A DNA stretch of 64,000 nucleotides. Source: Azoarcus sp031546845 (GTDB taxonomy: Bacteria; Pseudomonadota; Gammaproteobacteria; Burkholderiales; Rhodocyclaceae). A program made the position numbers and the translations under genes. The DNA lies in contig JAVBJT010000036.1 in NCBI GenBank assembly GCA_031546845.1, positions 58,590 through 122,589 of the forward strand, read 5' to 3'. Below, piece by piece: positions 33,554-43,459 of this stretch (position 1 is its first letter; each line of letters opens with the position of its first letter). The notes under the pieces were generated by a model, which did no database searches, was not told the DNA's origin, and was given only the letters and a program-made list of their open reading frames with translations.

Positions 33554-34696
33554 TCATTCTTCGGGAGCGCCGGGGTCCATCCCCTCGGGCACAGGCAAAT
33601 CGGTTGGCACCACGGGCGCTTCGCCGCCGGCGGAAATCCAATCGCTCAATTGATAGACGTAAGCCATGACCTCGGCCACTGCCGTATACAGCGTGTTGGG
33701 GATGGCTTGTTCCAGTTCGCAGTGCGCATACAGTGCGCGGGCCAGCGGCGGCGCCTCGAATAAGGGTACGTTGTGCTCCTTCGCCAACTCGCGAATCTTC
33801 AATGCCAACTCGCCACGCCCCTTGGCAACGATGACCGGTGCACCCATTTTCTCCGCGTCGTATTGGAGTGCGACGGCAAAGTGACTCGGGTTGGTTATGA
33901 CCACATCGGCCTGGGGCACAGCCGACATCATCCGCCGCCGCGCCATCTCGCGCTGCATGCTGCGAATGCGTCCTTTGAGCTGCGGATCGCCATCCTGTTC
34001 CTTGCTCTCGCGCCGGACCTCTTCCTTTGTCATGCGCAACTTACTGTAGTACTGCCAAAGCTGGAAAGGCACGTCGATCAGGGCGAGCAAGCCAAGGCTG
34101 GTCGTAATCAGCAAAGCGGTAAAAAGAACGGAGTCGGCGAAATCCGCCATACCGACTTCGAGCGGCTCGACGATCAAATCGAGCAAGTGATCCTGCTGCT
34201 TCCACAACACCGTGCCGCCGACACCGCCGACCAGGGCTGCCTTCAACATGGCCTTGAGCATTTCGACCAGGCCATGCGTCGAAAACATCCGCTTTATGCC
34301 CTGCAGCGGATTCAAACGGCCGAAGTTGGGGCCCAAGGCCTTCGACGAAAACACCAAACCACCCAACACGACCGGCGAAGCCACCGCCATGATCATCAAC
34401 GTGAGAAAAAGTGGCATCAGCATCAGCAACGCATCGCTGAACAAGCTTTGCACCTGGTTCAGCAGCATGGAAGAATCGAAGGCCAATTGACGATCGAACG
34501 CAAACGAGTGGCGCACGATGCCGAACATCCGTTCGGCTATCCACCCTCCAAGCGCCCACAGCGTCGCCACCCCGACAACCGTAACGAAAAAAGTCGACAG
34601 ATCCCGCGATTGCGGAACCTGACCTTCCTCGCGCGCCTGCTCCAGCCTTCGCGGTGAGGGACTTTCTGTTTTTTCGAGATCGCTGTCTTCGGCCAC
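33554..34696 (-). CDS. flhB: Flagellar export switch protein FlhB
   Basis: 380 residues from a GTG at 34696, with GGAG upstream; the frame continues to 34741 without conservation. Typical parts are the N-terminal EKTESPSPRRLEQAREEGQV, four membrane helices and the cytoplasmic domain. The autocleavage motif, usually NPTH, reads NPSH (N269 in ITNPSHFAVALQYD), so the threonine is serine. FlhB switches export from rod-hook to filament substrates after self-cleavage. First gene of the flagellar operon on this strand. Confidence 0.95.
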   Translation of the reverse strand: MAEDSDLEKTESPSPRRLEQAREEGQVPQSRDLSTFFVTVVGVATLWALGGWIAERMFGIVRHSFAFDRQLAFDSSMLLNQVQSLFSDALLMLMPLFLTLMIMAVASPVVLGGLVFSSKALGPNFGRLNPLQGIKRMFSTHGLVEMLKAMLKAALVGGVGGTVLWKQQDHLLDLIVEPLEVGMADFADSVLFTALLITTSLGLLALIDVPFQLWQYYSKLRMTKEEVRRESKEQDGDPQLKGRIRSMQREMARRRMMSAVPQADVVITNPSHFAVALQYDAEKMGAPVIVAKGRGELALKIRELAKEHNVPLFEAPPLARALYAHCELEQAIPNTLYTAVAEVMAYVYQLSDWISAGGEAPVVPTDLPVPEGMDPGAPEE

Positions 34697-34869
34697 GACC
34701 GGCTCCGCAAGCGTTGCGCCGCAAAGATGTGGGCGCAGCACGACATGCGGCGATTATCGCCACTGTCCGGCAAGACTCAGGCGTGGAAAAAGCGGAGAAA
34801 AACGGCCCTATTCGAGTCTTGAACGGTGTTGTGGCCTGGCGTGCAAGACGCAGACTTTCGGCACTTTTA
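34697..34869. other. Intergenic region upstream of flhB
   Basis: 173 bp between the DUF192 gene and flhB, both on the minus strand. It contains a perfect 13-bp palindrome GGCGATTATCGCC at 34749-34761, about 53 bp before the flhB start. I see no clear sigma-70, sigma-28 or sigma-54 promoter. Confidence 0.4.
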
Positions 34870-35322
34870 TTAGTGCGCCGGGGGCAAGCGATCGATACCG
34901 CGAATCGAATCACCCGGCTTGATACCGCGCTCGCGGAACCAGCCGATATTCATTTCCAACGCATAGCGCGCCGGCGAGGCGGCACAGTGGTTATCCTCAG
35001 TATGCGGCTGCATGTCCTCAATATTCACGACCCGCCCCGCACCATCGATAAACGCGACTGAAAGCGGCAGATCGGTATTTTTCATCCACATGCAATGCCG
35101 CGCCTCTTCCGTGAAAACGAACAGCATGCCGTGCTGCTGTGGCATCGTGCGGCGGAACATCAAACCGCGCTGGCGATCCTCGAAAGTGCTCGCCACCTCG
35201 GCCTCGATGCGGTACATGCCCGCGCCCAGCTCCGCCATCGGCATTTCCCCTGCTGCCGGCATCGCCGCCACACTGGCGCCAATCGCCAACAGTACGCTCC
35301 CGACTCTCGCAATCAGCTTCAT
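34870..35322 (-). CDS. DUF192 secreted protein
   Basis: 150 residues with a signal peptide (about 1-25, ending AAG). The DUF192 core follows, with RQRGLMFRRTMPQQHGMLFVF and the family motif CMWMKNTDLPLSVAFID, and ends in GIKPGDSI. DUF192 proteins are small single-domain proteins, often exported, of unsettled function. It lies 33 bp downstream of the rluE-like gene on the same strand and may be co-transcribed. Confidence 0.85.
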   Translation of the reverse strand: MKLIARVGSVLLAIGASVAAMPAAGEMPMAELGAGMYRIEAEVASTFEDRQRGLMFRRTMPQQHGMLFVFTEEARHCMWMKNTDLPLSVAFIDGAGRVVNIEDMQPHTEDNHCAASPARYALEMNIGWFRERGIKPGDSIRGIDRLPPAH

Positions 35323-35355
35323 TTCCCGTTCCGCAAAACCTGAAAGGGTGCGATT

Positions 35356-35961
35356 CTACCGTGTCTCTATCCGCCCCCTGCCCTGCCGCGCATTTGTGGC
35401 GCGACCGGTATCCCGGCCCTGTACTTCAACTTCGCGCCACTGCCCAGGCTCAAGGCCGGCCAAGGACCACATACCGATAGCGGTACGAATCAAACGCAGC
35501 GTGGGATGGCCGATCTTGGCCGTCATCCGCCGTACCTGGCGATTCTTGCCTTCGCTCAATACCACTTCCAACCAAGCTGTCGGCACCGTTTTACGAAACC
35601 GCACCGGCGGATCGCGCGGCCACAACCAATCCGGTTCCACCACGCGCTGCGCCGCACATGGCTTGGTAATGAAATCGCCCAGATCGAGTTCCCCGCGCAA
35701 ACCTTCCAATGCGGCCTCATCCGGCTCGCCTTCGACCTGGACGAGATAAGTCTTTGCCTGTTTGTGCCGTGGATCGGTGATGCGGTGCTGCAATACGCCA
35801 TCGTCGGTCAGCACCAGCAAACCTTCACTGTCGGTATCCAGGCGGCCTGCGGCATACACGCCCGGCACGGCAACATAATTCTTCAGCGTCGCCCGCCCAG
35901 GCTCGCCACTGAATTGGCAAAGTACACCGTACGGCTTATTGAACAGAATCAAACGGGACAT
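35356..35961 (-). CDS. rluE: Pseudouridine synthase, RluE-like (23S rRNA)
   Basis: 201 residues from the ATG at 35961, preceded by GAGGAGG. It belongs to the RsuA/RluB/E/F family without an N-terminal S4 domain, which is the RluE form. The catalytic aspartate is in AAGRLDTDSEGLLVLT, and further family motifs are KTYLVQVEGEP and EGKNRQVRRMTAKIGHPTLR. RluE of E. coli modifies U2457 of 23S rRNA; the same target is inferred here. Confidence 0.88.
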   Translation of the reverse strand: MSRLILFNKPYGVLCQFSGEPGRATLKNYVAVPGVYAAGRLDTDSEGLLVLTDDGVLQHRITDPRHKQAKTYLVQVEGEPDEAALEGLRGELDLGDFITKPCAAQRVVEPDWLWPRDPPVRFRKTVPTAWLEVVLSEGKNRQVRRMTAKIGHPTLRLIRTAIGMWSLAGLEPGQWREVEVQGRDTGRATNARQGRGRIETR

Positions 35962-36123
35962 CGGCCCCTCCTCACTCAGCACGACACTTGAAGTGCGGTA
36001 TCATCGGCCAATCCTCGCACACGTCTTCACCATTACGTTTACGTCATCGTCATTTTCAGTGCTCACGCAAAATACACGCACACGTTCTTCCGAAGGGCGT
36101 GTTTGGGCTTTCCCGGCAAATCC

Positions 36124-36549
36124 ATGATCATCATCGACCTCTGCTGTACCCAGGATCACCGCTTCGAAGGCTGGTTCGGCTCCGCTGAAGCTTTCGAAGA
36201 CCAACAAGCCAAAGGGCTGATTGCCTGCCCAAGCTGTGGTTCCACGTCGATACAACGCTTGCCGAGCGCGCCCTACGTGCAAACCGGCGACGATTCCCGC
36301 CCCCACGGCGAGCCTTCCCAGGAGCCATCGGCCGACGCCATTGCCCATGTGCTTGCTTTGCTCCGTAGCATCGGCAGAACCGCCGAGAACGTCGGCAAAC
36401 ACTTTCCCGAAGAGGCACGCAAAATACACTACGGCGAAAGCGAGGCGCGAGACATCCGCGGCGCCGCATCCAGGAAAGAGGTCGACGAGTTGCTCGACGA
36501 AGGCATCATGGTCATGCCGCTTCCGCCGACGGAAGATGATTTGCACTGA
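36124..36549 (+). CDS. DUF1178 zinc-ribbon-like protein
   Basis: 141 residues. The N-terminal segment MIIIDLCCTQDHRFEGWF and the CPSCGS motif (about 36-41) are characteristic of DUF1178. The cysteine pairs probably bind one zinc. The rest is helical and charged, ending DEGIMVMPLPPTEDDLH. Function unknown. An in-frame upstream start at 36103 would add seven residues; the ATG at 36124 fits the family. Confidence 0.85.
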   Translation: MIIIDLCCTQDHRFEGWFGSAEAFEDQQAKGLIACPSCGSTSIQRLPSAPYVQTGDDSRPHGEPSQEPSADAIAHVLALLRSIGRTAENVGKHFPEEARKIHYGESEARDIRGAASRKEVDELLDEGIMVMPLPPTEDDLH

Positions 36550-36573
36550 ACGGCACGTGTAAGGCAGCCTGAT

Positions 36574-37776
36574 TTATTGGGCGCTTGTCGCGCCGGCATG
36601 GATCAAGGGAACCCACATTTCCTCGGCGCTCAGACCGCCATGCACACCGCGCATAGAAAACGCCGCCTCGCCTTCCACCCGATCCGACACCGTCCACCCT
36701 GCCTCCATCAACAAGGCATGCGTGCCAATACGCTCCCGCAAGCGGCGATGGCGCTTGCCGGGGCCGAGCAAGCCCGCATCGATCAATTGCACGGAAGGCA
36801 CGACCACCGCCTTCCCCGCCAATTTTTCGCGCGCGAAAGCGGAAAAGTCAGTGGTAGCTCCAGCTTTTACCGCGCAAAATGCCAATCGGCGCTCGCCGAA
36901 CAGAGGGGCGGCCAGCATATTCAGTACTTCCGAATGAGCAAAGCGGTAGTGCTGCGCCTCCGGCGCATCGATAAAACCGTGATCCGCCGTTGCCAACACA
37001 TCGACGGGAAGCCCCTTCAATCGATCGCGCAATGCCCCGAAAAATCGGTCGATCCGCCAGAACTCTTCTTGCACCTCACCGGATTGACAACCGAAATGGT
37101 GGCTTAGCGCGTCGAAGTGCGAGTAATAGGCATAAATCAGCCCACCCGATTCGGCCATTTGGCGTGCTTCATCGGCGATATTCACGGCAAGCTGTTCCAG
37201 ACCATCGAAAGCCCGCACGCGGGCGCCGCGCGCATGACGACGGGAAAACGGAGAAAAAGCGATTTCGCGCGGTGAAAGAATCACCATCGGGCGCTTTGCG
37301 CCGACAGCCAGCGAGGCATAAGGGAAAAGGCGTCTGGTCAAAAAAGGCGCGCTGAGCGGCCCTATCCCACGGCGTATCAGCGGCAATGGCGCGATGACGC
37401 CCCCAAAACGGCGGTCATGAATGAACCAACCCGTCAAACCATGCTCGGCGGGCGCCAGCCCGGTAAACAGCGTCGTCACGGCGCTTGCCGTCGTGCTCGG
37501 CAACACCGAAGTCAAGCCGCCACGCCGATGCGCCGACAACTGTCCGCCACCACCAAAGCGAGCAAGAAAATCCTCGCCCAAGCCGTCGATTATGAGCAAC
37601 ACCAATACCTTTGGTGCAAGCTCGGGCGCATCGGGCAAGGAGCACATTGCCGCGCTGGAATCATGCAACCAGCCACGGATCGCCCGTGCCAGGCCAAACA
37701 CGCCGCGTTCGCCGTAATCCGGCAGCACGGCGCCCTGTGGTAGCGGCAAGGCGGTTACGGAAAAGGGTGTATTCAT
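36574..37776 (-). CDS. Alkaline-phosphatase-superfamily hydrolase (type I phosphodiesterase-like)
   Basis: 400 residues, no signal peptide. Metal-site motifs of the superfamily are present: LLIIDGLGEDFLARF near the N-terminus, SVLPSTTASAVTTLFTG with the nucleophilic threonine, SHFDALSHHFG and TADHGFID. Such enzymes hydrolyse phosphoester or pyrophosphate bonds; the substrate cannot be told. Starts at ATG 37776; an upstream extension to 37839 is not conserved. It ends 24 bp from the convergent DUF1178 stop and lies downstream of the tagF end of the secretion cluster. Confidence 0.82.
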   Translation of the reverse strand: MNTPFSVTALPLPQGAVLPDYGERGVFGLARAIRGWLHDSSAAMCSLPDAPELAPKVLVLLIIDGLGEDFLARFGGGGQLSAHRRGGLTSVLPSTTASAVTTLFTGLAPAEHGLTGWFIHDRRFGGVIAPLPLIRRGIGPLSAPFLTRRLFPYASLAVGAKRPMVILSPREIAFSPFSRRHARGARVRAFDGLEQLAVNIADEARQMAESGGLIYAYYSHFDALSHHFGCQSGEVQEEFWRIDRFFGALRDRLKGLPVDVLATADHGFIDAPEAQHYRFAHSEVLNMLAAPLFGERRLAFCAVKAGATTDFSAFAREKLAGKAVVVPSVQLIDAGLLGPGKRHRRLRERIGTHALLMEAGWTVSDRVEGEAAFSMRGVHGGLSAEEMWVPLIHAGATSAQ

Positions 37777-37900
37777 TACAAAGCTGTCAACGACCTGTTG
37801 CCGATGGACGAAAGAACGGATCGGACAGTGTCGTCGCACAGCATACTACGGCAGAGGCCCGCGCTATGTTGAGCCGGCGGATATTCCGCCACGGCATAGC

Positions 37901-38515
37901 TTAAATCAGAGCGCCCCCAGTAAACCTGAGATAGTTATCCCCTCGAAACAGGCGCTGGAACAGATCGATATCCGGTTCGCCCCGGTGGGTCATCTGTAAA
38001 AACGGCGCATCGTTTCGGGTTTCCGCCCACCAGATGGAACGATTTCCGCTCGGCAAAAAGCTTGTCAGCGCCTCGGGCAAAGTGGGGGAAGAAAAGGAAT
38101 AGCCCTGCAAGCCCTCGAGCCGCCTAAGCCAATCCTCCGGACTCAATCGTTCTTTCAATAAGCGCGGCATCTCCGCCGCCACGCCGGACAAGGCGCCACA
38201 CAGCCTGTATAGATCGAGCGGCGTGGAGGAAGGCATTTCAGCCGCCACCACCATTGGAAAGTAGCGGCCAACGGCGTCGACGCTCGGCATGATGGCGCCG
38301 CACCATCCTCCGGTTTCACGCCATACCCCTTGTGGCAATACGAACCGCCATACAGGCGCAACCAAGTAGTATTTCAGCCAATTGGCATCCGTGCTTTGCA
38401 GCGTGCTCAAACCGTCCTGAATCCACCGATCGACAGTGGAAACGAAGGCGCGCGGCAAGTTGCGGGCAACAAAATCCCCTTGCGCCGGCAATTTTCCATA
38501 AAACCCGAAATTCAT
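37901..38515 (-). CDS. tagF: Type VI secretion accessory protein TagF
   Basis: 204 residues. The TagF/ImpM family signature is clear: GFYGKLPAQGDFVARNLPRA at the N-terminus, then GAIMPSVDAVGRYFPMVVAA. TagF restrains secretion post-translationally through FHA in characterised systems and is part of the threonine-phosphorylation circuit, whose other members (PpkA, PppA, FHA) are encoded here too. Some TagF proteins are fused to PppA; here they are separate. Last gene of the minus-strand arm, 22 bp after tssM. Confidence 0.9.
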   Translation of the reverse strand: MNFGFYGKLPAQGDFVARNLPRAFVSTVDRWIQDGLSTLQSTDANWLKYYLVAPVWRFVLPQGVWRETGGWCGAIMPSVDAVGRYFPMVVAAEMPSSTPLDLYRLCGALSGVAAEMPRLLKERLSPEDWLRRLEGLQGYSFSSPTLPEALTSFLPSGNRSIWWAETRNDAPFLQMTHRGEPDIDLFQRLFRGDNYLRFTGGALI

Positions 38516-38537
38516 TCGCCCCTCGGCCCAGCCGCGC

Positions 38538-41500
38538 TCAGATACGGCTGGGGCAAGAAAACGTGCCCAGTTCCGATAGCAGGCTGAATGGGTTCATCAC
38601 ACTGGTCGCCGTTACTTCAAATACGACTTTTCGCCCATCCACGGTGAGCGTCATGGAAAAGCGCTCGGGACCCAGCACCGAATGCCCTCCCCCTTCGTCG
38701 AAAAGACGCATCAAGGCCCACGGGCCGCTTTTCGACACAAAACGGCTATCCCCCACGCTCGCCAATTCCATCCGGATCTGACCGCTGCCTTTTGGCCCTG
38801 GCCAGGTAATGCGCTGAGGTACTTGCGGGCCGTGGGCGTAGCGGACGACCTGCCCATCGACATCGAGTGTCAGTTGAGTAATGTTCGCGTCCATTTCAAG
38901 CACGCGTATGTCGAATGCCATTTCGGGCGCCCGACTGCTGGACGGGAAAAAAGCATCGCGGATTCGCGCGGCTTTCTGAAACGACCCTAGGGGCAATGGC
39001 GGCGCATCCGGTTGGCGCAATACCCAGGTTGGCCCGGACATATCCGTCATCGACGCGAGACGCTCGCTGTAAAACTGATCGAACATGCCGCCCGGAGCGA
39101 ACAGGCGGGAAAAATCGCCCAGGGTAACGTCTTGCGGAGATGTACGAGTAAACGGATAGCGGTTATGGGTGGCGTTCCGGCAAAAGTTACCCAACCCGCT
39201 ATCAAGCGCATCGCTCATGGTACGACGGGCGTTACCCGCGGCTTGAGCCCCACCCGTATCGGCCAAGCCCTCAAGCGTCGTTCTCAGGGGAACCGGCAAG
39301 CGAGCGGCCTCGGCACGCACACGCAGCAATACCTCGTTCTGCCCCGCCGTGGTTGCACCGGTCCGCAATGCGGCATCCGCGCTGGAAAGATTCATATACA
39401 GGTCATTGAACAGGCGCAACGTCGCATCGATCGGCGCGGTACCGCCATTGCCGGTTACCAGACGCCGGATCGGCTCAAAACGATCGTCCACGATGCGCTC
39501 CAACCGAGAGGCATCGGCTCCCCTGGATGTCACCTCCGAAGGGCCGAACACGCGCTCCAGATCCTGTGTTGCGGTACGCACGCGCCTTGCCGCCTGGCCG
39601 ACGACGGATATGTCGTTATTGTTTTCCTGGCGCAGCAGTGTGGTTTCCCGCGAAACGCCGCGCAGAAACTGGGCAATCGGAGAATCCGGCGCGGACATGA
39701 TGCGCGCGGTTTCGATGCTTTGGGTAATCGAATGGCTATCGCGCAGACGGATATCCGCCAGATATTCGTCCCATACCCTCACGTATTCATGCAGATAAAG
39801 ACGCAGCACGTCGCGCTCTACCGCTCCCCGCAAAGCCTGTTCGAATTGCCGCCCCGGTTGCGCCGCAGGCTGACCGATAACCCAACGCTCTTCATCCTCA
39901 AGCGCGGATAAAACCGTTAGCAACCCGGGGCGGAATACGTCGTGATAGCCACGGTAGGTGAATAACCCGGAGATACCTTGCGTCAGCGGTTTGCCGCTTT
40001 TACGGGCAAAAACCAGCGCGGCCTGCGGTCCGCCAGCGTCGGCCGCGTTGAAGTCGGCCAGCCTGCTGTCGTCCGCCAGACGGCGCTTGAGGCGGATATA
40101 CGCCCGCTGTGCCGGAGAGTATCCAGCCAATCTTTCCCGGCAACTTGCGATCAGCGCTTCGTCGGCGGGAAATGGCGAAACAACGGCGCCGCGTTTGAGC
40201 AGATTGTTCAGATGAACAAACAATTCATCGCGCCGCTCTCGCGATACCGATAGAGGCAGGCTGCGGTCCCAATCCAGGCGCACAAAGCTTTCGAGCGCCT
40301 CCGCGTTGTAATGCTCGGGTTGGTTGAGCATCAGATAGGCTTTGAGCGTTTCGTAACTGAGTTCCAGGTTGTCCGCCGGGATTGTTCTCAATTGCGCTTC
40401 CAGGCCCCGCACGATATGGGGCAGCAGCGTATTTTCCAGCCCTTTCTGGTATTTGGCTTGGGCCACGGCCGACAGCTTCATGCCTTGATATAAGCCGTAG
40501 GTGTAATCCAAGGGTGGTTGATCGGCGGTGAAATGCTCTCCATCCGCCAAATGCTGCAACTCGCTGAGAACCGGGAGCAGTTTCAATAAATCCGCCCCTT
40601 CGCCGACCTCCAAAACACCTGACTCACCCGCCAGCTTGTCGGTCTTGACACCGACCAGATCGATGTATCCCCTGTTTTTCTGAAAACTGATACCCCAGGC
40701 GGCAACCACCGCGATCAACATGACGGCAACCGCCCCATGTCCGAACAATGCGAGCATTCTCTCGCGGCGCTCGGCCTGCCGGTTCCGCCCGGCCAGATGG
40801 GCCTCGGGGAAAACGACTTTACGAAACAGGTCCGGGAGGAAATAACTTTTTCCCACCGCTCTGGAGGATTGCAGACTGACTTGCGTATCGTAGCCAAGGC
40901 TTTTCCCGAGCGCGCTCAATACCCGGTCGAAAGGCGTGCCTTCCTGCGTTCCACTGGTGAAATAAACGCCTCGCAGCGTCGCGTTTGGTAGATAACGGGT
41001 ATCCCCGAAAACGTTTTGCAAAACCTGTTCGAGCAAGGGGATAAGCCGGGAGAAATGCTGCGGCAATGCATAGGCAAGCGAGCGCCGGGAAAGATCGTGC
41101 TCACCAAGCAATACGTCAGGCAAACGATCGAAGAGACGGCGTACGAGCAATTCCATTTCGCTCGCGACCCGGCCGCCAACATCTCCGTTTTCTTGTTTGT
41201 CATCGTCTTCCTGATAGGGAAAACTAACGCCCCAGACCTGAGCGCGATCCTCTTTGCTCAGAGCGAAGAAATATTCGTTGAACCCACCGAGAAGGTCGGC
41301 TTTGGTAACCAATACATAGACAGGGAAAGCAATGCCGAGCGTGGTGTACAACTCGCTCAGGCGAGCGCGCAGACGCGCTGCAAGCCGCACCCTGCCGTCT
41401 TCGTCGACGCCGAGCAGATCTTGGACGGAAATGGTCAGAATGGCGCCGTTGAATGGCTGCCGGGGCCGGTATTTTTTCAGTAGCTTGAGAAAGCCCTCCC

Positions 41501-42140
41501 ATTCCGACTTATCGGCCTCTGCATCGCTTTCCTGGATCGTGTACCGGCCCGCTGTATCCAGCAGCACCGCTTCGTCGGTAAACCACCAATCGCAATTGCG
41601 CGTGCCGCCAACCCCCTTGATCTGTTTGCGCCCCAAATCCTCCGCAAGAGGGAAATTCAGCCCGCTATTTACAAGCGCCGTGGTCTTGCCCGATCCAGGG
41701 GAGCCGATAAAAACATACCAAGGAATCTGGTAGACATATTTACGCCGCAAACGCCCCCACCAGCCTTCTTTTGAAGCGCCGACGTTATTGCTTTTCAGGC
41801 GGGATATGGCGCGGGCGAAATTGGTTTCAAGCTCCGTAATGGCGGGATTCGCGTCATCCTCGGCACGTGCGCTTCTGCGCAAATTCAATGCCGCATCCAA
41901 CAAACGCCCGTTGATTCTTTTTCGGCGCCAGAACCCGATAAGCAGTCGCAGAAAAATGAGGAAAAAAACGATCCCGATCAGCCACAGACGCGCCTCGACC
42001 GTTTCAAGCGGACGCCAGTCGGCAAAGGCAAACAAAGGGCCGATGAACCATATGGCGAACACCACCGCCGCAATGCCAAGCGTGATGAGCAGATAACGGC
42101 TGAAAATGAGCGAGAAAAATCTACGAAGCAGGTACATCAT
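38538..42140 (-). CDS. tssM: Type VI secretion membrane complex protein TssM (IcmF)
   Basis: 1200 residues. Membrane helices lie at about 15-35 and 52-72, and a third around 490-510 leads to a large periplasmic region. The cytoplasmic loop carries an intact Walker A site GSPGSGKTT (146-154), so it may bind nucleotide. The periplasmic part contacts TssJ. With TssJ and TssL it forms the trans-envelope complex. Its ATG overlaps the tssL stop by four bases. Confidence 0.96.
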   Translation of the reverse strand: MMYLLRRFFSLIFSRYLLITLGIAAVVFAIWFIGPLFAFADWRPLETVEARLWLIGIVFFLIFLRLLIGFWRRKRINGRLLDAALNLRRSARAEDDANPAITELETNFARAISRLKSNNVGASKEGWWGRLRRKYVYQIPWYVFIGSPGSGKTTALVNSGLNFPLAEDLGRKQIKGVGGTRNCDWWFTDEAVLLDTAGRYTIQESDAEADKSEWEGFLKLLKKYRPRQPFNGAILTISVQDLLGVDEDGRVRLAARLRARLSELYTTLGIAFPVYVLVTKADLLGGFNEYFFALSKEDRAQVWGVSFPYQEDDDKQENGDVGGRVASEMELLVRRLFDRLPDVLLGEHDLSRRSLAYALPQHFSRLIPLLEQVLQNVFGDTRYLPNATLRGVYFTSGTQEGTPFDRVLSALGKSLGYDTQVSLQSSRAVGKSYFLPDLFRKVVFPEAHLAGRNRQAERRERMLALFGHGAVAVMLIAVVAAWGISFQKNRGYIDLVGVKTDKLAGESGVLEVGEGADLLKLLPVLSELQHLADGEHFTADQPPLDYTYGLYQGMKLSAVAQAKYQKGLENTLLPHIVRGLEAQLRTIPADNLELSYETLKAYLMLNQPEHYNAEALESFVRLDWDRSLPLSVSRERRDELFVHLNNLLKRGAVVSPFPADEALIASCRERLAGYSPAQRAYIRLKRRLADDSRLADFNAADAGGPQAALVFARKSGKPLTQGISGLFTYRGYHDVFRPGLLTVLSALEDEERWVIGQPAAQPGRQFEQALRGAVERDVLRLYLHEYVRVWDEYLADIRLRDSHSITQSIETARIMSAPDSPIAQFLRGVSRETTLLRQENNNDISVVGQAARRVRTATQDLERVFGPSEVTSRGADASRLERIVDDRFEPIRRLVTGNGGTAPIDATLRLFNDLYMNLSSADAALRTGATTAGQNEVLLRVRAEAARLPVPLRTTLEGLADTGGAQAAGNARRTMSDALDSGLGNFCRNATHNRYPFTRTSPQDVTLGDFSRLFAPGGMFDQFYSERLASMTDMSGPTWVLRQPDAPPLPLGSFQKAARIRDAFFPSSSRAPEMAFDIRVLEMDANITQLTLDVDGQVVRYAHGPQVPQRITWPGPKGSGQIRMELASVGDSRFVSKSGPWALMRLFDEGGGHSVLGPERFSMTLTVDGRKVVFEVTATSVMNPFSLLSELGTFSCPSRI

Positions 42141-43435
42141 CGGATCTCTTTTTTCAATTCCGGCGAAGACACGTAAACCGTGATTTCCACCCGCCTGTTG
42201 CGTGCTCTGTTTTCAGCGGAGGTATTCGGCGCCACGGGCTCCGAAGAGCCACGCCCCTGCACGGTTATTCCCCGCTCCGGGCCAAGATGCCCGCTCATCA
42301 AGGACGAGACCATTTTCGCCCGCTCCGTTGAAAGCTCCCAATTGGAGGGGAAGCGCAATGTACGAATCGGCACATCGTCCGTATGACCGATGACCGTGAC
42401 ATTTTTTCCATTGTGCTCTCGGATCGCATCCGCGATTCGTCCGAGGATACCAATGTAGTTGGGACGGACATTCGTGCTACCGGAGTCGAACAGGCCGTCG
42501 CCCAGGATCGTGACGGTGCTGTGATCCTGATATTCATCGACCGCCACCAGCTTCGCCTTGATTTCCGGCTCAAGGAAACGCGCCAGTTGCAAAGGAGATG
42601 TTGTGGTTTTCGGTATTGCGATCTCTGGAAGCCGAAGGCGGCCGATTTCGCCAAATGTGCGATCCGAACGTTCCGCCAGGAAAAACGAAAAAATCATATA
42701 AATCAGCGCACCGAGCAAAAGGCCCAGCACCGCGGAAACCCATACGGGAAGAATTCGCCATATGTCCTGGGAGGCTTCACCCACGCCTTCCCAATGCGGC
42801 GATAAGCGCTTTTCCCCACCGCCACGCAGATCCCGAATGATTTCCGCCAGCCTGTGCTTCAGCGTTTCGAGTTGGCTCTTGCCGTCGGTAATGATTCGAT
42901 AACGCCCCTCGAAGCCCAGTGTGATGCAGAAATACATCAGCTCCAGCAGATCGCCGTGCTGGTGCGGCGACTGGACCAATTTGGCCAACAATTGAAAAAA
43001 TTTCTCGCCACCCCATGTTTCATTATGGAAAGTGACGAGCAGACTGTTCTTCGACCACACCCCCGACCCACCCCAAGGGGTTTGCGCAGCCGTTTCGTCA
43101 AGCACCGTACACAGACAATATCGGGCGGCAAGCACATGCTCCTGTGAAACCCCCATGGATTTGGCACAGAGTTCGAATTCCCGAACAGCTTCCGCCAAAT
43201 AGTCGCGTAAGCGCGACGCATCGGTGTTGTGCACCAGAACCCGTATCTGATAAATCAGATTCAGCAAAGGATTGGCTGCTGCAACCAGCGGATTGCTGCC
43301 GGAACGGATATCGGCCAGCTCCGAGGCGAATACGGGGGCTTTCCCACCGGGCGCTGCGGTGTCGCCCAGCGTGCCGCCAGGGTCGGGCATTACAAAAGTG
43401 CGATCGCTCTCGGCGGTGGAATTCAAGTGGGTCAT
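42137..43435 (-). CDS. tssL: Type VI secretion membrane protein TssL (DotU) with OmpA-like domain
   Basis: 432 residues. The cytoplasmic DotU domain (about 40-225, NPLLNLIYQIRVLVHNTD, LCTVLDETAAQTPWG, LELMYFCITLGFEGRY) is followed by one membrane helix (about 234-255). A periplasmic OmpA/peptidoglycan-binding domain completes it (VTVIGHTDDVPI, NWELSTERA, GRGSSEPVAPN). This extended TssL anchors the complex to the cell wall by itself, so no separate TagL is needed. It lies between tssK and tssM with a four-base overlap. Confidence 0.95.
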   Translation of the reverse strand: MTHLNSTAESDRTFVMPDPGGTLGDTAAPGGKAPVFASELADIRSGSNPLVAAANPLLNLIYQIRVLVHNTDASRLRDYLAEAVREFELCAKSMGVSQEHVLAARYCLCTVLDETAAQTPWGGSGVWSKNSLLVTFHNETWGGEKFFQLLAKLVQSPHQHGDLLELMYFCITLGFEGRYRIITDGKSQLETLKHRLAEIIRDLRGGGEKRLSPHWEGVGEASQDIWRILPVWVSAVLGLLLGALIYMIFSFFLAERSDRTFGEIGRLRLPEIAIPKTTTSPLQLARFLEPEIKAKLVAVDEYQDHSTVTILGDGLFDSGSTNVRPNYIGILGRIADAIREHNGKNVTVIGHTDDVPIRTLRFPSNWELSTERAKMVSSLMSGHLGPERGITVQGRGSSEPVAPNTSAENRARNRRVEITVYVSSPELKKEIR

Positions 43436-43459
43436 GACTCGATTAAGTATGTCGAAAGA

